DNA of 22,987 nt, taken from positions 1 through 22,987 of the forward strand of contig CALNBV010000011.1 of NCBI GenBank assembly GCA_937874515.1, read 5' to 3'. Shown piece by piece: positions 1 through 7,509 of the stretch. The stretch comes from an uncultured Paenibacillaceae bacterium (GTDB lineage: Bacteria > Bacillota > Bacilli > Aneurinibacillales > Aneurinibacillaceae). The position numbers and the translations under genes were made by a program. A model generated the notes under the pieces. The model was not told where the DNA came from and did no database searches. It saw only the letters and a list, made by a program, of their open reading frames with translations. How positions within the stretch are numbered: the first letter of the stretch is position 1; every line of letters begins with the position of its first letter.

Positions 1-75
1 AGTACCGATGACGTCAGCCAGCCCGCCAGTTTTTACGAAAGGTACACTTTCACTTGCGACAAACAATACTTTCAT
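1..75 (-). CDS. glgA: Glycogen synthase, N-terminal fragment cut by the window edge
   Basis: Only the first 25 codons are present. They begin MKVLFVASE and contain the KTGGLADV signature of bacterial and plant starch/glycogen synthases (GT5 family), where the lysine-glycine-glycine loop contacts ADP-glucose. The enzyme transfers glucose from ADP-glucose to the growing alpha-1,4-glucan. The ATG at 75 is preceded by an AAAGGGG ribosome binding site. It starts 19 bases after the glgD stop, so it is the fourth gene of a glgB-glgC-glgD-glgA operon, the order known in Bacillus. The rest of the gene lies left of the window. Confidence 0.93.
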   Translation of the reverse strand, partial: MKVLFVASESVPFVKTGGLADVIGT

Positions 76-94
76 AAGAGGCGACCCCTTTCTG

Positions 95-1207
95 TTAAAT
101 GATGCTTCTCTTAGGAATAATTAAAGGCTCAACTTTTTTTCTATTAATCATTTTGCCCTCCGTAATCAACACACCTTTATCAATAATCACTCCATCGACA
201 ATGGATTTCTCACCGATAAACGAGCGTTGCATGACAATGCTATTTTTTACCACCGCACCTTTCCCCACATGGACCCCACGGAAAAGGATACTATTTTCTA
301 CTTTCCCTTCAATTTTGCATCCATTGCCAATGAGGGAATTCGTAATTTTACTTCCCTCTTTATAAAGGGATGGGGGTTCATCTTTTACCTTTGTATAGAT
401 GGGTTCTTTTTGATAAAAGAGGGATGAACATACTTCAGGATGAAGCAATTCCATACTGTGATAAAAATAACCGGGAACGGAATCGACAATAGCTCCATAC
501 CCCTTACAAGGATACCCATTCACTGTAAACTTATCAAAATGTTGCATAAATCCATCCTTTACCCAGTTTTTCCCACCCTCAATTATGCAATTTTCTATGA
601 TTTTGAGAAAAACGCTTTTCTTCATAATGTAGGTTTCTAGGGATAACCGATCCTGCAAGCCCAGGGGAAAACCCTTGTTTATCCCCTGGATTCTTCCCTT
701 AGGACCCACATTCAAATAGGTTGGTTCCATGCTCATATTGGAAAATTCATCTTGATTAAGATAAAGCACTGTGATATCTGCCCCGGAATCCACATGAGAT
801 TGAATCCCTTTACGATAATCCACATTATAGACAGTATGGCCGTTTGTCATAACCACATAAGGTTCAGAAGCGCGATAAAAATAATCCATATGATTATAAA
901 AGTGGTACACATCCCCAATATAGTTTTGACCTTTTTCATCAAACATGGGAGGCAATACAAATAGCCCTCCCTGTTTTCTGTCAAGGTCCCACTCTTTTCC
1001 TGACCCTAAGTGATCCATTAATGAACGATATTTTTTCCTTACAAAAATACCCACATTATGAATTCCTGAATTCACCATATTGGATAGGGCAAAATCAATT
1101 AATCGATACCTACCGGCAAAGGGCAAAGAAGCACAGCACCGGTACATGGTTAATTCCTCCAATTCAGGTTCATACCCTAAATTAATGACCCCTAAGGCTA
1201 GGCCCAT
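95..1207 (-). CDS. glgD: GlgD, second (regulatory-type) subunit of glucose-1-phosphate adenylyltransferase
   Basis: A 370-residue homologue of GlgC. It has an N-terminal nucleotidyltransferase-like domain and a C-terminal hexapeptide-repeat beta-helix (from about residue 285, with motifs such as IGNGCKIEGKV and IGEKSIVDGV). The glycine-rich AGGxGxRL nucleotide-binding loop of a working pyrophosphorylase is absent: the N terminus reads MGLALGVINLGYEPELEEL. The later PFAGRYRLIDFALSN block is kept. This is typical of GlgD, which in Bacillus-type systems associates with GlgC and raises its activity rather than acting alone. The ATG follows a GAGGGGG site. The gene starts 20 bases after glgC and ends 19 bases before glgA, so it is co-transcribed. 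Recognition is firm; the non-catalytic role is inferred from the missing loop. Confidence 0.93.
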   Translation of the reverse strand: MGLALGVINLGYEPELEELTMYRCCASLPFAGRYRLIDFALSNMVNSGIHNVGIFVRKKYRSLMDHLGSGKEWDLDRKQGGLFVLPPMFDEKGQNYIGDVYHFYNHMDYFYRASEPYVVMTNGHTVYNVDYRKGIQSHVDSGADITVLYLNQDEFSNMSMEPTYLNVGPKGRIQGINKGFPLGLQDRLSLETYIMKKSVFLKIIENCIIEGGKNWVKDGFMQHFDKFTVNGYPCKGYGAIVDSVPGYFYHSMELLHPEVCSSLFYQKEPIYTKVKDEPPSLYKEGSKITNSLIGNGCKIEGKVENSILFRGVHVGKGAVVKNSIVMQRSFIGEKSIVDGVIIDKGVLITEGKMINRKKVEPLIIPKRSII

Positions 1208-1227
1208 GCATTTTTCCCCCTCACCTA

Positions 1228-2403
1228 TTAAGCATGAATTTTTCCATATTTAAAAATAGTATTTGCACTTAAACAGGCATTTTCACCCACAACTGTAATT
1301 TCAGGCGTAGTATTGTCGAAATCCCCAATGCAACAACCGTTTCCTATGACTGTCCCTTCGGAAATGATTGATTTATGGATACGGACATTTTCTCCAATTT
1401 TCACATTTGGCATAATGATTGAATCTGTAATTAATGTTCCTTTCCCAATGGATACCCCATAAAATAAAACGGAACGAATGACTTCCCCAAACACCATACA
1501 CCCCTCATTCACCATGGAGTTGCTCATTTTCGCTGTAGGTGCAATATACTGTGGGGGCTGGTTTGGGTTAACAGAATAAATCTTCCATTCAGAATCAAAT
1601 AAATTAAACTTAGGATTCTCTGTTAATAAATCCATATGGGCTTCCCACAAACTATCAATGGTGCCTACATCCTTCCAATACCCTTTAAAAGGAAAAGCAT
1701 ACATTCTCTTTTTTTCTTTTAACATCAGAGGAATAATATCCTTACCGAAATCATTGCTAGAGTTTTCATTGGTTTCGTCTTTTATTAAATACTGTTTTAA
1801 AAGATCCCAATTAAAAATATAAATCCCCATGGAAGCACGATTGCTCTTGGGATTCTTCGGCTTTTCTTCAAAACTTAAAATCTCCCCATTTGTTCCTGTA
1901 CTCATGATTCCAAAGCGGGATGCTTCTTCTTTTGGAACATCAATGAGTGCAATGGTTACCTCAGAATTTTTGCTCTTATGGTATTCCAGCATTTCTCCGT
2001 AATTCATTTTGTAAATATGGTCACCAGAAATGATCAGGACATACTGGGGATTGTATTGTTCAAGATAACTAATATTTTGGTAAATGGCATTAGCGGTCCC
2101 TTTATACCATTCCCCTCCCTGTTGTTCCATATAAGGAGGAAGAACGGTAACCCCCCCATGGTTTCGGTCTAAATCCCATGGGCTGCCTATGCCAATATAG
2201 GAATTTAGCAACAGTGGACGATACTGGGTAAGTACCCCCACTGTATCAATGCCAGAATTGGTACAATTACTTAAGGTAAAGTCAATAATCCGATATTTTC
2301 CCCCAAAAGGGACGGCTGGCTTTGCATTCTTCTGAGTGAGAACACCCAGGCGCCTTCCTTCCCCTCCCGCTAGAAGCATAGCTACAATCTCCTTTTGCCT
2401 CAT
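1228..2403 (-). CDS. glgC: Glucose-1-phosphate adenylyltransferase, catalytic subunit
   Basis: This 391-residue protein makes ADP-glucose from ATP and glucose-1-phosphate, the committed step of glycogen synthesis. Visible motifs: the nucleotide-binding loop AGGEGRRLGVLT (about residues 12-23), AKPAVPFGGKYRIIDF just after it, the acidic SGDHIYKMNY block near residue 126, FEEKPKNP for sugar-phosphate binding, and a C-terminal left-handed beta-helix beginning near residue 290. Length matches Bacillus GlgC (about 380). It is the second gene of the operon: it starts 17 bases after glgB and is followed 20 bases later by glgD, its likely partner in a mixed oligomer. No internal promoter is obvious. 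Confidence 0.96.
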   Translation of the reverse strand: MRQKEIVAMLLAGGEGRRLGVLTQKNAKPAVPFGGKYRIIDFTLSNCTNSGIDTVGVLTQYRPLLLNSYIGIGSPWDLDRNHGGVTVLPPYMEQQGGEWYKGTANAIYQNISYLEQYNPQYVLIISGDHIYKMNYGEMLEYHKSKNSEVTIALIDVPKEEASRFGIMSTGTNGEILSFEEKPKNPKSNRASMGIYIFNWDLLKQYLIKDETNENSSNDFGKDIIPLMLKEKKRMYAFPFKGYWKDVGTIDSLWEAHMDLLTENPKFNLFDSEWKIYSVNPNQPPQYIAPTAKMSNSMVNEGCMVFGEVIRSVLFYGVSIGKGTLITDSIIMPNVKIGENVRIHKSIISEGTVIGNGCCIGDFDNTTPEITVVGENACLSANTIFKYGKIHA

Positions 2404-2420
2404 GGACTCATCCCCTCTGG

Positions 2421-4313
2421 TTAGGTTTCCTTTCTTTTAAAGACGCAACATGACAAGGGGGGTATAGAAATAGATATGCTGTATGGTTGCTCATGCCAGG
2501 AAATAGGCTGTGCTAGAATGTCTCCCCCATTGAGTACGCCTGAACCGCCAAAAACCTCGTTATCGCTGTTCCATACTTCCTGGTAACCCCCTTCAAGGGG
2601 AATCCCAATGCGATACTGATGATAAACAATAGGTGTGAAATTACTTACAACAATCAGTGGTTCCTGCTGTATACCTTTTCGCATGAACACTAAAATACTC
2701 TGATCTTGATTGTCAGCATCAATCCATGAAAAACCAGATGAGGCCTGATCCAACTCCCATAAAGCAGGTTGTTGTCGATAAAAGTGATTCAGTTCTTTCA
2801 CATAGGCGTGTAATTTTCGATGCATATCATAGTCTAAAAGGAACCAATCCAGAGAATCCGTATCCTTCCATTCTATAAATTGGCCAAATTCTCCACCCAT
2901 AAACAGTAATTTTTTCCCAGGGTGGGCGAACATGTAGCCATATAGAAGCCTTAAGTTAGCAAATTTCTGCCAGTAATCACCGGGCATTTTATTTAGAAGC
3001 GACTTCTTACCATGAACCACTTCATCATGTGAAAAGGGAAGAATGTAATTTTCTGAATAAGCATACATAGAGGAAAATGTGAGGAGATCGTGGTGCCATT
3101 TGCGATGAATGGGATCCATTTCCATGTAACGTAATGTATCATTCATCCATCCCATATTCCATTTATAATTAAATCCTAACCCACCTAAATAAGTAGGTGC
3201 GCTAACAAGAGGCCAGGCTGTAGATTCTTCTGCCATCATTAAGGCTTCCGGATAGCGTTCAAAAATAAACTCATTTAATTTGCGAAAAAAAGAAATGGCT
3301 TCGATGTTTTCCCTGCCACCATACTGATTTGAAACCCAATTTCCATGCTCTTTTCCAAAGTCTAAATACAGCATACTGGCTACGGCATCAACTCGAAGAC
3401 CGTCAATATGGAATACATCAAACCAAAACATGGCATTGGATAGGAGAAAACTGTTTACTTCTGGTTTATCAAAATCAAAACTTAAGGTACCCCAAAACTC
3501 CTTCTCCCCTTTACGAGGGTCTGATGGTTCATAAAGTGGAGTCCCATCAAAACGCCTTAATCCATGGGCATCTTTACAAAAATGGCCTGGAACCCAATCC
3601 ATAATGACCCCAATTCCCTGTTGATGGCAGCGATCAACAAAATACTTAAAGTCATCAGGTGTCCCATGACGGCTAGTGATTGAATAATATCCTGTGCTTT
3701 GATATCCCCAGGAAAGGTCAAAAGGATGTTCTGTAAGGGGTAATAGTTCAATATGGGTGTAACCCATTTCAGCAACATAATTCACTAATTCAACAGCCAG
3801 CTCACGATAGGTGTATAAATTACCCTCTTTTTGTTTCCATGTTCCTAAATGAACCTCATAAATATTTAAGGGCTGTTGATGGGTATTCTTAAACCTTCTT
3901 GCCTCCATCCATTGGCCATCATGCCATTCATAGCGATGATGGTTAAACACCAGAGACGCTGTGGCGGGACGCTGTTCTGAATAAAAAGCATAAGGGTCTG
4001 CCTTATACAATACCTCACCTTGATAAGTATGTATTTCGTACTTATAACATTCCCACTCGCCAATACCCGGAACAAATAAAGCCCAAATCCCTCCAGAATT
4101 CTCTATTAACTCCATAGAGTGCATATAACCAGACCATCCGTTAAAATTCCCAACAACACGTACTTCCCTTGCATGAGGCGCCCACACCCTGAAACGGACA
4201 CCATCAGCGCCATTCAGCTTCACAGGATGGGCCCCCATCATTTTATAACACTGGGTCATGGTTCCTTCATGAAACAAAAACACATCTTCTAAAGTTGGGA
4301 AGTAATCTTCCAT
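2421..4313 (-). CDS. glgB: 1,4-alpha-glucan branching enzyme
   Basis: A 630-residue GH13 branching enzyme that cuts alpha-1,4 chains and reattaches them by alpha-1,6 links. An N-terminal CBM48-type domain (about residues 20-115, with VRFRVWAPHAREVRVVGNFN) precedes the catalytic barrel. The nucleophile is Asp309 in HIDGLRVDAV, the acid/base is Glu362 in MMAEEST, and Asp430 lies in FSHDEVVHGKKS. A beta-sandwich domain closes the protein. Length equals the Bacillus enzyme (about 627). The ATG has a modest AGGTG site. It is the first gene of the glg operon; the 67-base gap to thpR has only a poor promoter match (TTGCAA, TATAAA, 20-base spacer), so transcription may also enter from thpR. Confidence 0.96.
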   Translation of the reverse strand: MEDYFPTLEDVFLFHEGTMTQCYKMMGAHPVKLNGADGVRFRVWAPHAREVRVVGNFNGWSGYMHSMELIENSGGIWALFVPGIGEWECYKYEIHTYQGEVLYKADPYAFYSEQRPATASLVFNHHRYEWHDGQWMEARRFKNTHQQPLNIYEVHLGTWKQKEGNLYTYRELAVELVNYVAEMGYTHIELLPLTEHPFDLSWGYQSTGYYSITSRHGTPDDFKYFVDRCHQQGIGVIMDWVPGHFCKDAHGLRRFDGTPLYEPSDPRKGEKEFWGTLSFDFDKPEVNSFLLSNAMFWFDVFHIDGLRVDAVASMLYLDFGKEHGNWVSNQYGGRENIEAISFFRKLNEFIFERYPEALMMAEESTAWPLVSAPTYLGGLGFNYKWNMGWMNDTLRYMEMDPIHRKWHHDLLTFSSMYAYSENYILPFSHDEVVHGKKSLLNKMPGDYWQKFANLRLLYGYMFAHPGKKLLFMGGEFGQFIEWKDTDSLDWFLLDYDMHRKLHAYVKELNHFYRQQPALWELDQASSGFSWIDADNQDQSILVFMRKGIQQEPLIVVSNFTPIVYHQYRIGIPLEGGYQEVWNSDNEVFGGSGVLNGGDILAQPISWHEQPYSISISIPPLSCCVFKRKET

Positions 4314-4380
4314 TCACAACACCTACCGGTAACTATAATGACATATGATTTAATTTCCATTTTATACACTAATTTTCCTT

Positions 4381-4947
4381 CTATTTTTGCAATGACAGGT
4401 CAATCATTACTGTCCAGGGGGTATTTCGGTCCTTTTTTTCATAAACTCTTAAAAAATCCACTTGAAAACTAGGAAAAGGGGCAAGTTCATGAGTAGCCTG
4501 TTTTCCAATCTCCTTTATTTGTATCTCAGTTAATCCATGGCGAATATTGCCTAAGGTTAAATGGGGGGTATAGGTTTTTCCTTCACTATAGGAAACACCA
4601 AATCCCGTGGCTTCTGTAAATACGCGAATCACTTCCTGGTGCAACAGATCCAATCCTTCTGATTTCACAGAAAGGTGGACTACCCTTTCACCAAAAAAGG
4701 ATGGAGCTCCTAGGGATAGGGAAAAAGATGGTGTGTTTTGGCATACCTGTTGGATTTGTTCAAGCCACCGATTGGTTTTTGGTGGATCGAAGGGAGCTTT
4801 CACGGTAATATGGGGTTCAATTCGATCTGGCAATCTATTATCAGACCATTGTCTCTGGAATGTTCGTATTTTTTCTTTATATTCTTCCGGCGGAACAATG
4901 CCCATGAAAAGTTTCATTTTACGATTTATTCTCCTTTTCTTTTCCAC
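4381..4947 (-). CDS. thpR: RNA 2',3'-cyclic phosphodiesterase (2H / LigT family)
   Basis: This 188-residue protein has the two HxTx motifs that define the 2H phosphoesterase superfamily: HITV at His46 and HLTL at His129. The two histidines form the active site that opens 2',3'-cyclic phosphates at RNA ends (formerly annotated 2'-5' RNA ligase). The start is taken as GTG at 4947 because a clean AAGGAG lies 5 bases before it. An ATG ten codons later (MKLFMGIVPP) would give a more typical N terminus, but its GGAG is 12 or more bases away. A possible promoter lies just upstream (TTTCAA, 18 bases, TAAGAT). It sits upstream of glgB on the same strand without a terminator between. Family assignment is firm; the physiological substrate is unknown. 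Confidence 0.9.
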   Translation of the reverse strand: MEKKRRINRKMKLFMGIVPPEEYKEKIRTFQRQWSDNRLPDRIEPHITVKAPFDPPKTNRWLEQIQQVCQNTPSFSLSLGAPSFFGERVVHLSVKSEGLDLLHQEVIRVFTEATGFGVSYSEGKTYTPHLTLGNIRHGLTEIQIKEIGKQATHELAPFPSFQVDFLRVYEKKDRNTPWTVMIDLSLQK

Positions 4948-5065
4948 TTTCGCTCCTTATTCAGTCTATCCTTTTTTTGCCACAATCTTAACATTATGAA
5001 TGAAAGAATTGAAAAATTCGTAACAAACCTTTCATGCTTTGGTCACCATTTTTTTATGCCAACCG

Positions 5066-5074
5066 TGATATACT
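5066..5074 (+). promoter_or_regulatory. Extended -10 sigma-A-type promoter facing an otherwise unannotated stretch
   Basis: TGA-TATACT is an extended -10 element (TGn plus a hexamer with 5 of 6 consensus bases). The -35 region is poor, as is usual for extended -10 promoters. Predicted transcription starts near 5081, only a few bases before an AAAGGG sequence (5085-5090). No recognised gene lies downstream on the plus strand before the terminator at 5464, so it would serve the orphan unit described separately. Confidence 0.5.
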
Positions 5075-5080
5075 AGAACC

Positions 5081-5499
5081 ATAGAAAGGGATTAACACTT
5101 TGAGAGACTCAACCATCGGTCAGTTCCATCAGGAACTATGGCCAGGGGCTTTCCTCTATAATCCGGATTTGTCCGGACATGTACTAAATGGAGTTTACTA
5201 ATCACCGTAAGGTCAAGGAGAGTTGTAAAGTCGGAAATAAATTTAACCTATTCGCAGTTACCAATTTTTTTAAAAAACACATATTGAAGAAAAAAAGGAA
5301 AACCTCTTCTATGTTTGTGGAACTGCACATCGGGCATCATGTAACCCTTGTTTGTTTGTAAAGACCGGTAAGTTAGTTTTCTAAATTAGTTTTGAATTGA
5401 TGTCAGAATTGATGATGCCGACGATGACGAATGGTTGGGTCCCTCATGGTGTTAAAAAGAAAGAGCCAGTTACTTTCAACTAAGTAACTGGCTTTTTCT
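5081..5499 (+). other. Orphan transcription unit: possible small-protein gene, gene remnant or structured RNA
   Basis: The 552-base gap between thpR and the PIG-L gene holds no recognised gene. On the plus strand it has a promoter (5066-5074), then AAAGGG (5085-5090) nine bases before a TTG at 5100 that opens a 33-codon frame ending at 5201 (starts LRDSTIGQF). A 57-codon frame follows (5188-5361, starts MEFTNHRKV, weak ribosome site), then a 27-codon frame (5400-5483, starts MSELMMPTM) whose stop lies in the terminator loop. The frame of the first ORF also has an open Cys/His-containing stretch at 5274-5381. As RNA it could form a bulged hairpin (5118-5122 plus 5123-5127 with 5132-5136 plus 5139-5143), a TCCGGA hairpin (5162-5177) and a 13-bp bulged helix (5328-5340 with 5412-5426). 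I cannot decide between a small mRNA, a frameshifted remnant and a non-coding RNA. Confidence 0.4.
5464..5499. terminator. Bidirectional intrinsic terminator
   Basis: A perfect 12-bp stem (5464-5475 with 5482-5493, AGCCAGTTACTT and its complement) with a six-base loop. It is followed by TTTTCTTT on the plus strand and by CTTTCTTTTT on the minus strand. On the minus strand it ends the operon finishing with the PIG-L gene, whose stop is at 5500-5502. On the plus strand it ends the orphan unit. Confidence 0.85.
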
Positions 5500-6126
5500 T
5501 TATAAATTCCATTTGATTACTTCAAAAGATTCGGCAAGCTTATTTTGGGACTGAGTTCCCCTCATTATTGCCCAGGATTTAATAAATTTTGGATTAGTAT
5601 ACTGGCGCCCTTGCTGGGTTTTATAGCAGTTAATTGCATCAATTTTCTTCTGAAGATGAACCTCTTCTAATGAATTGAAACAATGGGATTGAAAAGACAA
5701 ATTATTCCACGGCAACTCATAACCAAGAATAGATGAACTTTTATAAGCTCGTATTCCCTCTGTTGTAATGGTATGGTGATCTTGATGAATATCATTCCGA
5801 GATGGTAGAAGCACCAAATCAGGTGCGATTTCTTTTTTAAATTTAACCATATCCTCAAGAATATCCTGACGGGAGTATGTAAAGTATCTAACCTTGTAGC
5901 TGAAAAGGGCGATATTTTCTTTTTTAACGCCTAACTCACTGGCTGCAAGCATGACCTCATAACGTAAGGTATCCTTTGGGAATCCAGCTGGAACAGATTC
6001 CTCAGCGGCGGAAAAAACAAGATAGAACACTTCATGGCCCTGTTCAATGTATTTTGCAATGGTTCCGCCGCATCCAATTTCCGCATCATCAGTATGGGGG
6101 GCGAGAACGAGAATCCTTTTACTCAT
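5500..6126 (-). CDS. PIG-L (LmbE) family zinc de-N-acetylase
   Basis: A 208-residue member of the family that removes N-acetyl groups from GlcNAc-type substrates (BshB in bacillithiol synthesis, MshB, GlcNAc-PI deacetylase, and enzymes in polysaccharide clusters). The metal-site motif PHTDDAE (His11, Asp13, Asp14) is followed by GCGG. The second motif HQDHH (residues 114-118) supplies the third zinc ligand, probably His117. The C-terminal GRQYTNPKFIKSWAIMRGTQ and ESFEVIKW blocks resemble members found in surface-polysaccharide loci more than classical BshB; this is from memory of family patterns. It is the last gene of the operon, 12 bases after an LpxD-like acyltransferase, which suggests removal of an acetyl group followed by re-acylation of an amino sugar. 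The ATG has an AGAGG site. The exact substrate is unknown; a bacillithiol role cannot be excluded. Confidence 0.85.
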   Translation of the reverse strand: MSKRILVLAPHTDDAEIGCGGTIAKYIEQGHEVFYLVFSAAEESVPAGFPKDTLRYEVMLAASELGVKKENIALFSYKVRYFTYSRQDILEDMVKFKKEIAPDLVLLPSRNDIHQDHHTITTEGIRAYKSSSILGYELPWNNLSFQSHCFNSLEEVHLQKKIDAINCYKTQQGRQYTNPKFIKSWAIMRGTQSQNKLAESFEVIKWNL

Positions 6127-6138
6127 AAATTATACCTC

Positions 6139-7032
6139 TTACCTTTTTTTAATAGATTTTGCGGGAACACCAGCAACAACATCACCGGCTTCTACGTTTT
6201 TCAACACAACCGCACCAAGCCCAACCAGGGTATCATCATGAATGGTAATGCCGTTTTTCACCGTTGTAGAAGGTGCAATCCAGCTGTTTCTCCCTATTTT
6301 CGTGCTTCCTCCAATCATGGATAAAGCGATAACAACAGAGTTTTCTCCAACCTGGACATTGTGTGCAATATGGCAAAGGTTATCTATTTTTACGTTTCTA
6401 CCAATGTAGGTATTGGATAAGGTCCCACGGTCAATGCATGTATTGGCACCGATTTCTACATCATCCTCAATTTCTACTCCGCCAATATGAGGAAATTTAA
6501 TAAACTCACCCTGGTCATTTTTCTCATAGCCGAAGCCATCAGCACCAATTACTGTCCCGCTATGGATAATTACATTTTTGCCAATTCGGGTATCGGCATA
6601 AATTGTAACGTTAGGATGGATCACAGTTCCGTTGCCAATCACCACGTTATCACCGATAAAACAGTGGGGGGCGATATAAACCTCTTCCCCAATCTGGCAA
6701 TTATCTCCAATAATAGCTGTGGAATCAATACCTGTGCGAGTCTTTTTCGGATAAAAACGATCAACAATCATCGCAAAAACTAACCGGGGGTGATCAACAG
6801 GTATATAAAAAGAAGGATGATCAGCGGGAATAGGGGCTTCCATCCCACAAATAATAACAGGAGAATGAACCTGATCCCATTCTAATGCCTGGTTTTTCAT
6901 CCAGGTTAGCTTCCCCTCTATTGCATTGGATATTGGGGTGAATCCAGTAAGAACCACATCTTGTTGGGGTTGATCAGGGGTTACAATCCCCTTTTCCTGT
7001 AAAAACAGTAAGAGTTCAGATAATGAAAACAT
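6139..7032 (-). CDS. LpxD-like UDP-sugar N-acyltransferase (hexapeptide-repeat family)
   Basis: A 297-residue protein with the LpxD layout. The N-terminal alpha/beta domain (about 1-100, with VDHPRLVFAMIVDRFYP matching the nucleotide-sugar domain of LpxD) is followed by a left-handed beta-helix (about 101-270). The stretch PHIGGVEIEDDVEIGAN then DRGTL and IAHNV is the LpxD core; His224 in IAHNV aligns with the catalytic histidine of LpxD, which moves an (R)-3-hydroxyacyl group from ACP to an amino sugar. It departs from true LpxD after residue 235: the VGVAGH-type turns are missing, the C terminus reads VAGVPAKSIKKR as in sugar acetyltransferases, and the C-terminal helices are absent (297 versus about 340 residues). 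The donor may therefore be a shorter acyl or acetyl group. The AAAGGAG site lies 12 bases before the ATG. Confidence 0.8.
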   Translation of the reverse strand: MFSLSELLLFLQEKGIVTPDQPQQDVVLTGFTPISNAIEGKLTWMKNQALEWDQVHSPVIICGMEAPIPADHPSFYIPVDHPRLVFAMIVDRFYPKKTRTGIDSTAIIGDNCQIGEEVYIAPHCFIGDNVVIGNGTVIHPNVTIYADTRIGKNVIIHSGTVIGADGFGYEKNDQGEFIKFPHIGGVEIEDDVEIGANTCIDRGTLSNTYIGRNVKIDNLCHIAHNVQVGENSVVIALSMIGGSTKIGRNSWIAPSTTVKNGITIHDDTLVGLGAVVLKNVEAGDVVAGVPAKSIKKR

Positions 7033-7065
7033 CGTCTTAACAATCTCCTTTATTCTACAATGAGT

Positions 7066-7494
7066 TTATTTGGACAAGAGGGCGATACAGCTTCCTTTTA
7101 CTTTCACTTCTTCTTTTTGATCCACTGCCTGGAGTTTAATCTCTACTAAGATTCCATCCTCTTGCTCCACTTTCTTCGCTAGTTTACCCCGAACTTCAAT
7201 CTCATCTCCAGGTTTAGTCATCGCTGAAAAACGAACATTAAACTTTTGAATGCTAGCTCTTGGTACCCAGGTGGTCAGTGCCTCACCTGCAAAACCCATA
7301 ATTAACATACCATGAGCAATAACCCCATCTAAACCGGCTTCCTTTGCCGCACTTTCAACGGTATGGATCGGGTTAAAATCACCAGACGCACCAGAGAATT
7401 TCACTAATTGAGTATGTGTTACAGGATCCTTTTTCACAGTTGGCAAATCCACACCAACTTCAAGGTCCAAATTTTCCATTAAATATGCTGCCAT
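7066..7494 (-). CDS. MaoC-family (R)-specific hydratase/dehydratase, catalytic subunit (HadB-like)
   Basis: This 142-residue single hot-dog protein has the hydratase-2 motif: SGASGDFNPIH (Asp39 and His44 as the catalytic pair), then GLDGVIAHGMLIMGF. Proteins of this type add or remove water at (R)-3-hydroxyacyl-CoA or -ACP. It lies 15 bases downstream of a HadA-like partner. The pair resembles the heterodimeric (3R)-hydroxyacyl-ACP dehydratase HadA/HadB of actinobacterial FAS-II. A strong AAAGGAGG site precedes the ATG. The adjacent LpxD-like gene would, if it kept LpxD chemistry, use (R)-3-hydroxyacyl groups, so a supply role is possible but unproven. General fatty-acid metabolism is the alternative. 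Confidence 0.85.
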   Translation of the reverse strand: MAAYLMENLDLEVGVDLPTVKKDPVTHTQLVKFSGASGDFNPIHTVESAAKEAGLDGVIAHGMLIMGFAGEALTTWVPRASIQKFNVRFSAMTKPGDEIEVRGKLAKKVEQEDGILVEIKLQAVDQKEEVKVKGSCIALLSK

Positions 7495-7509
7495 GGGTGG
7501 TTGCCTCCT

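Noticed and set aside
4607..4999. 130-codon open frame on the plus strand opposite thpR
   Set aside because: It overlaps the HxTx-containing thpR on the other strand; composition and lack of a ribosome site mark it as a shadow frame.
5081..5460. T-box or known riboswitch in the long gap upstream of thpR
   Set aside because: No AGGGTGG-NACCGCG-type T-box core and no consensus of the lysine, SAM, cobalamin, c-di-GMP or glycine classes was seen. There is also no recognisable plus-strand gene for it to control.
5081..5460. RNase P RNA, tmRNA, 6S RNA or SRP RNA
   Set aside because: Length of about 420 bases prompted the check, but the conserved cores of RNase P and tmRNA are absent, and nothing matched 6S or SRP RNA as I know them.
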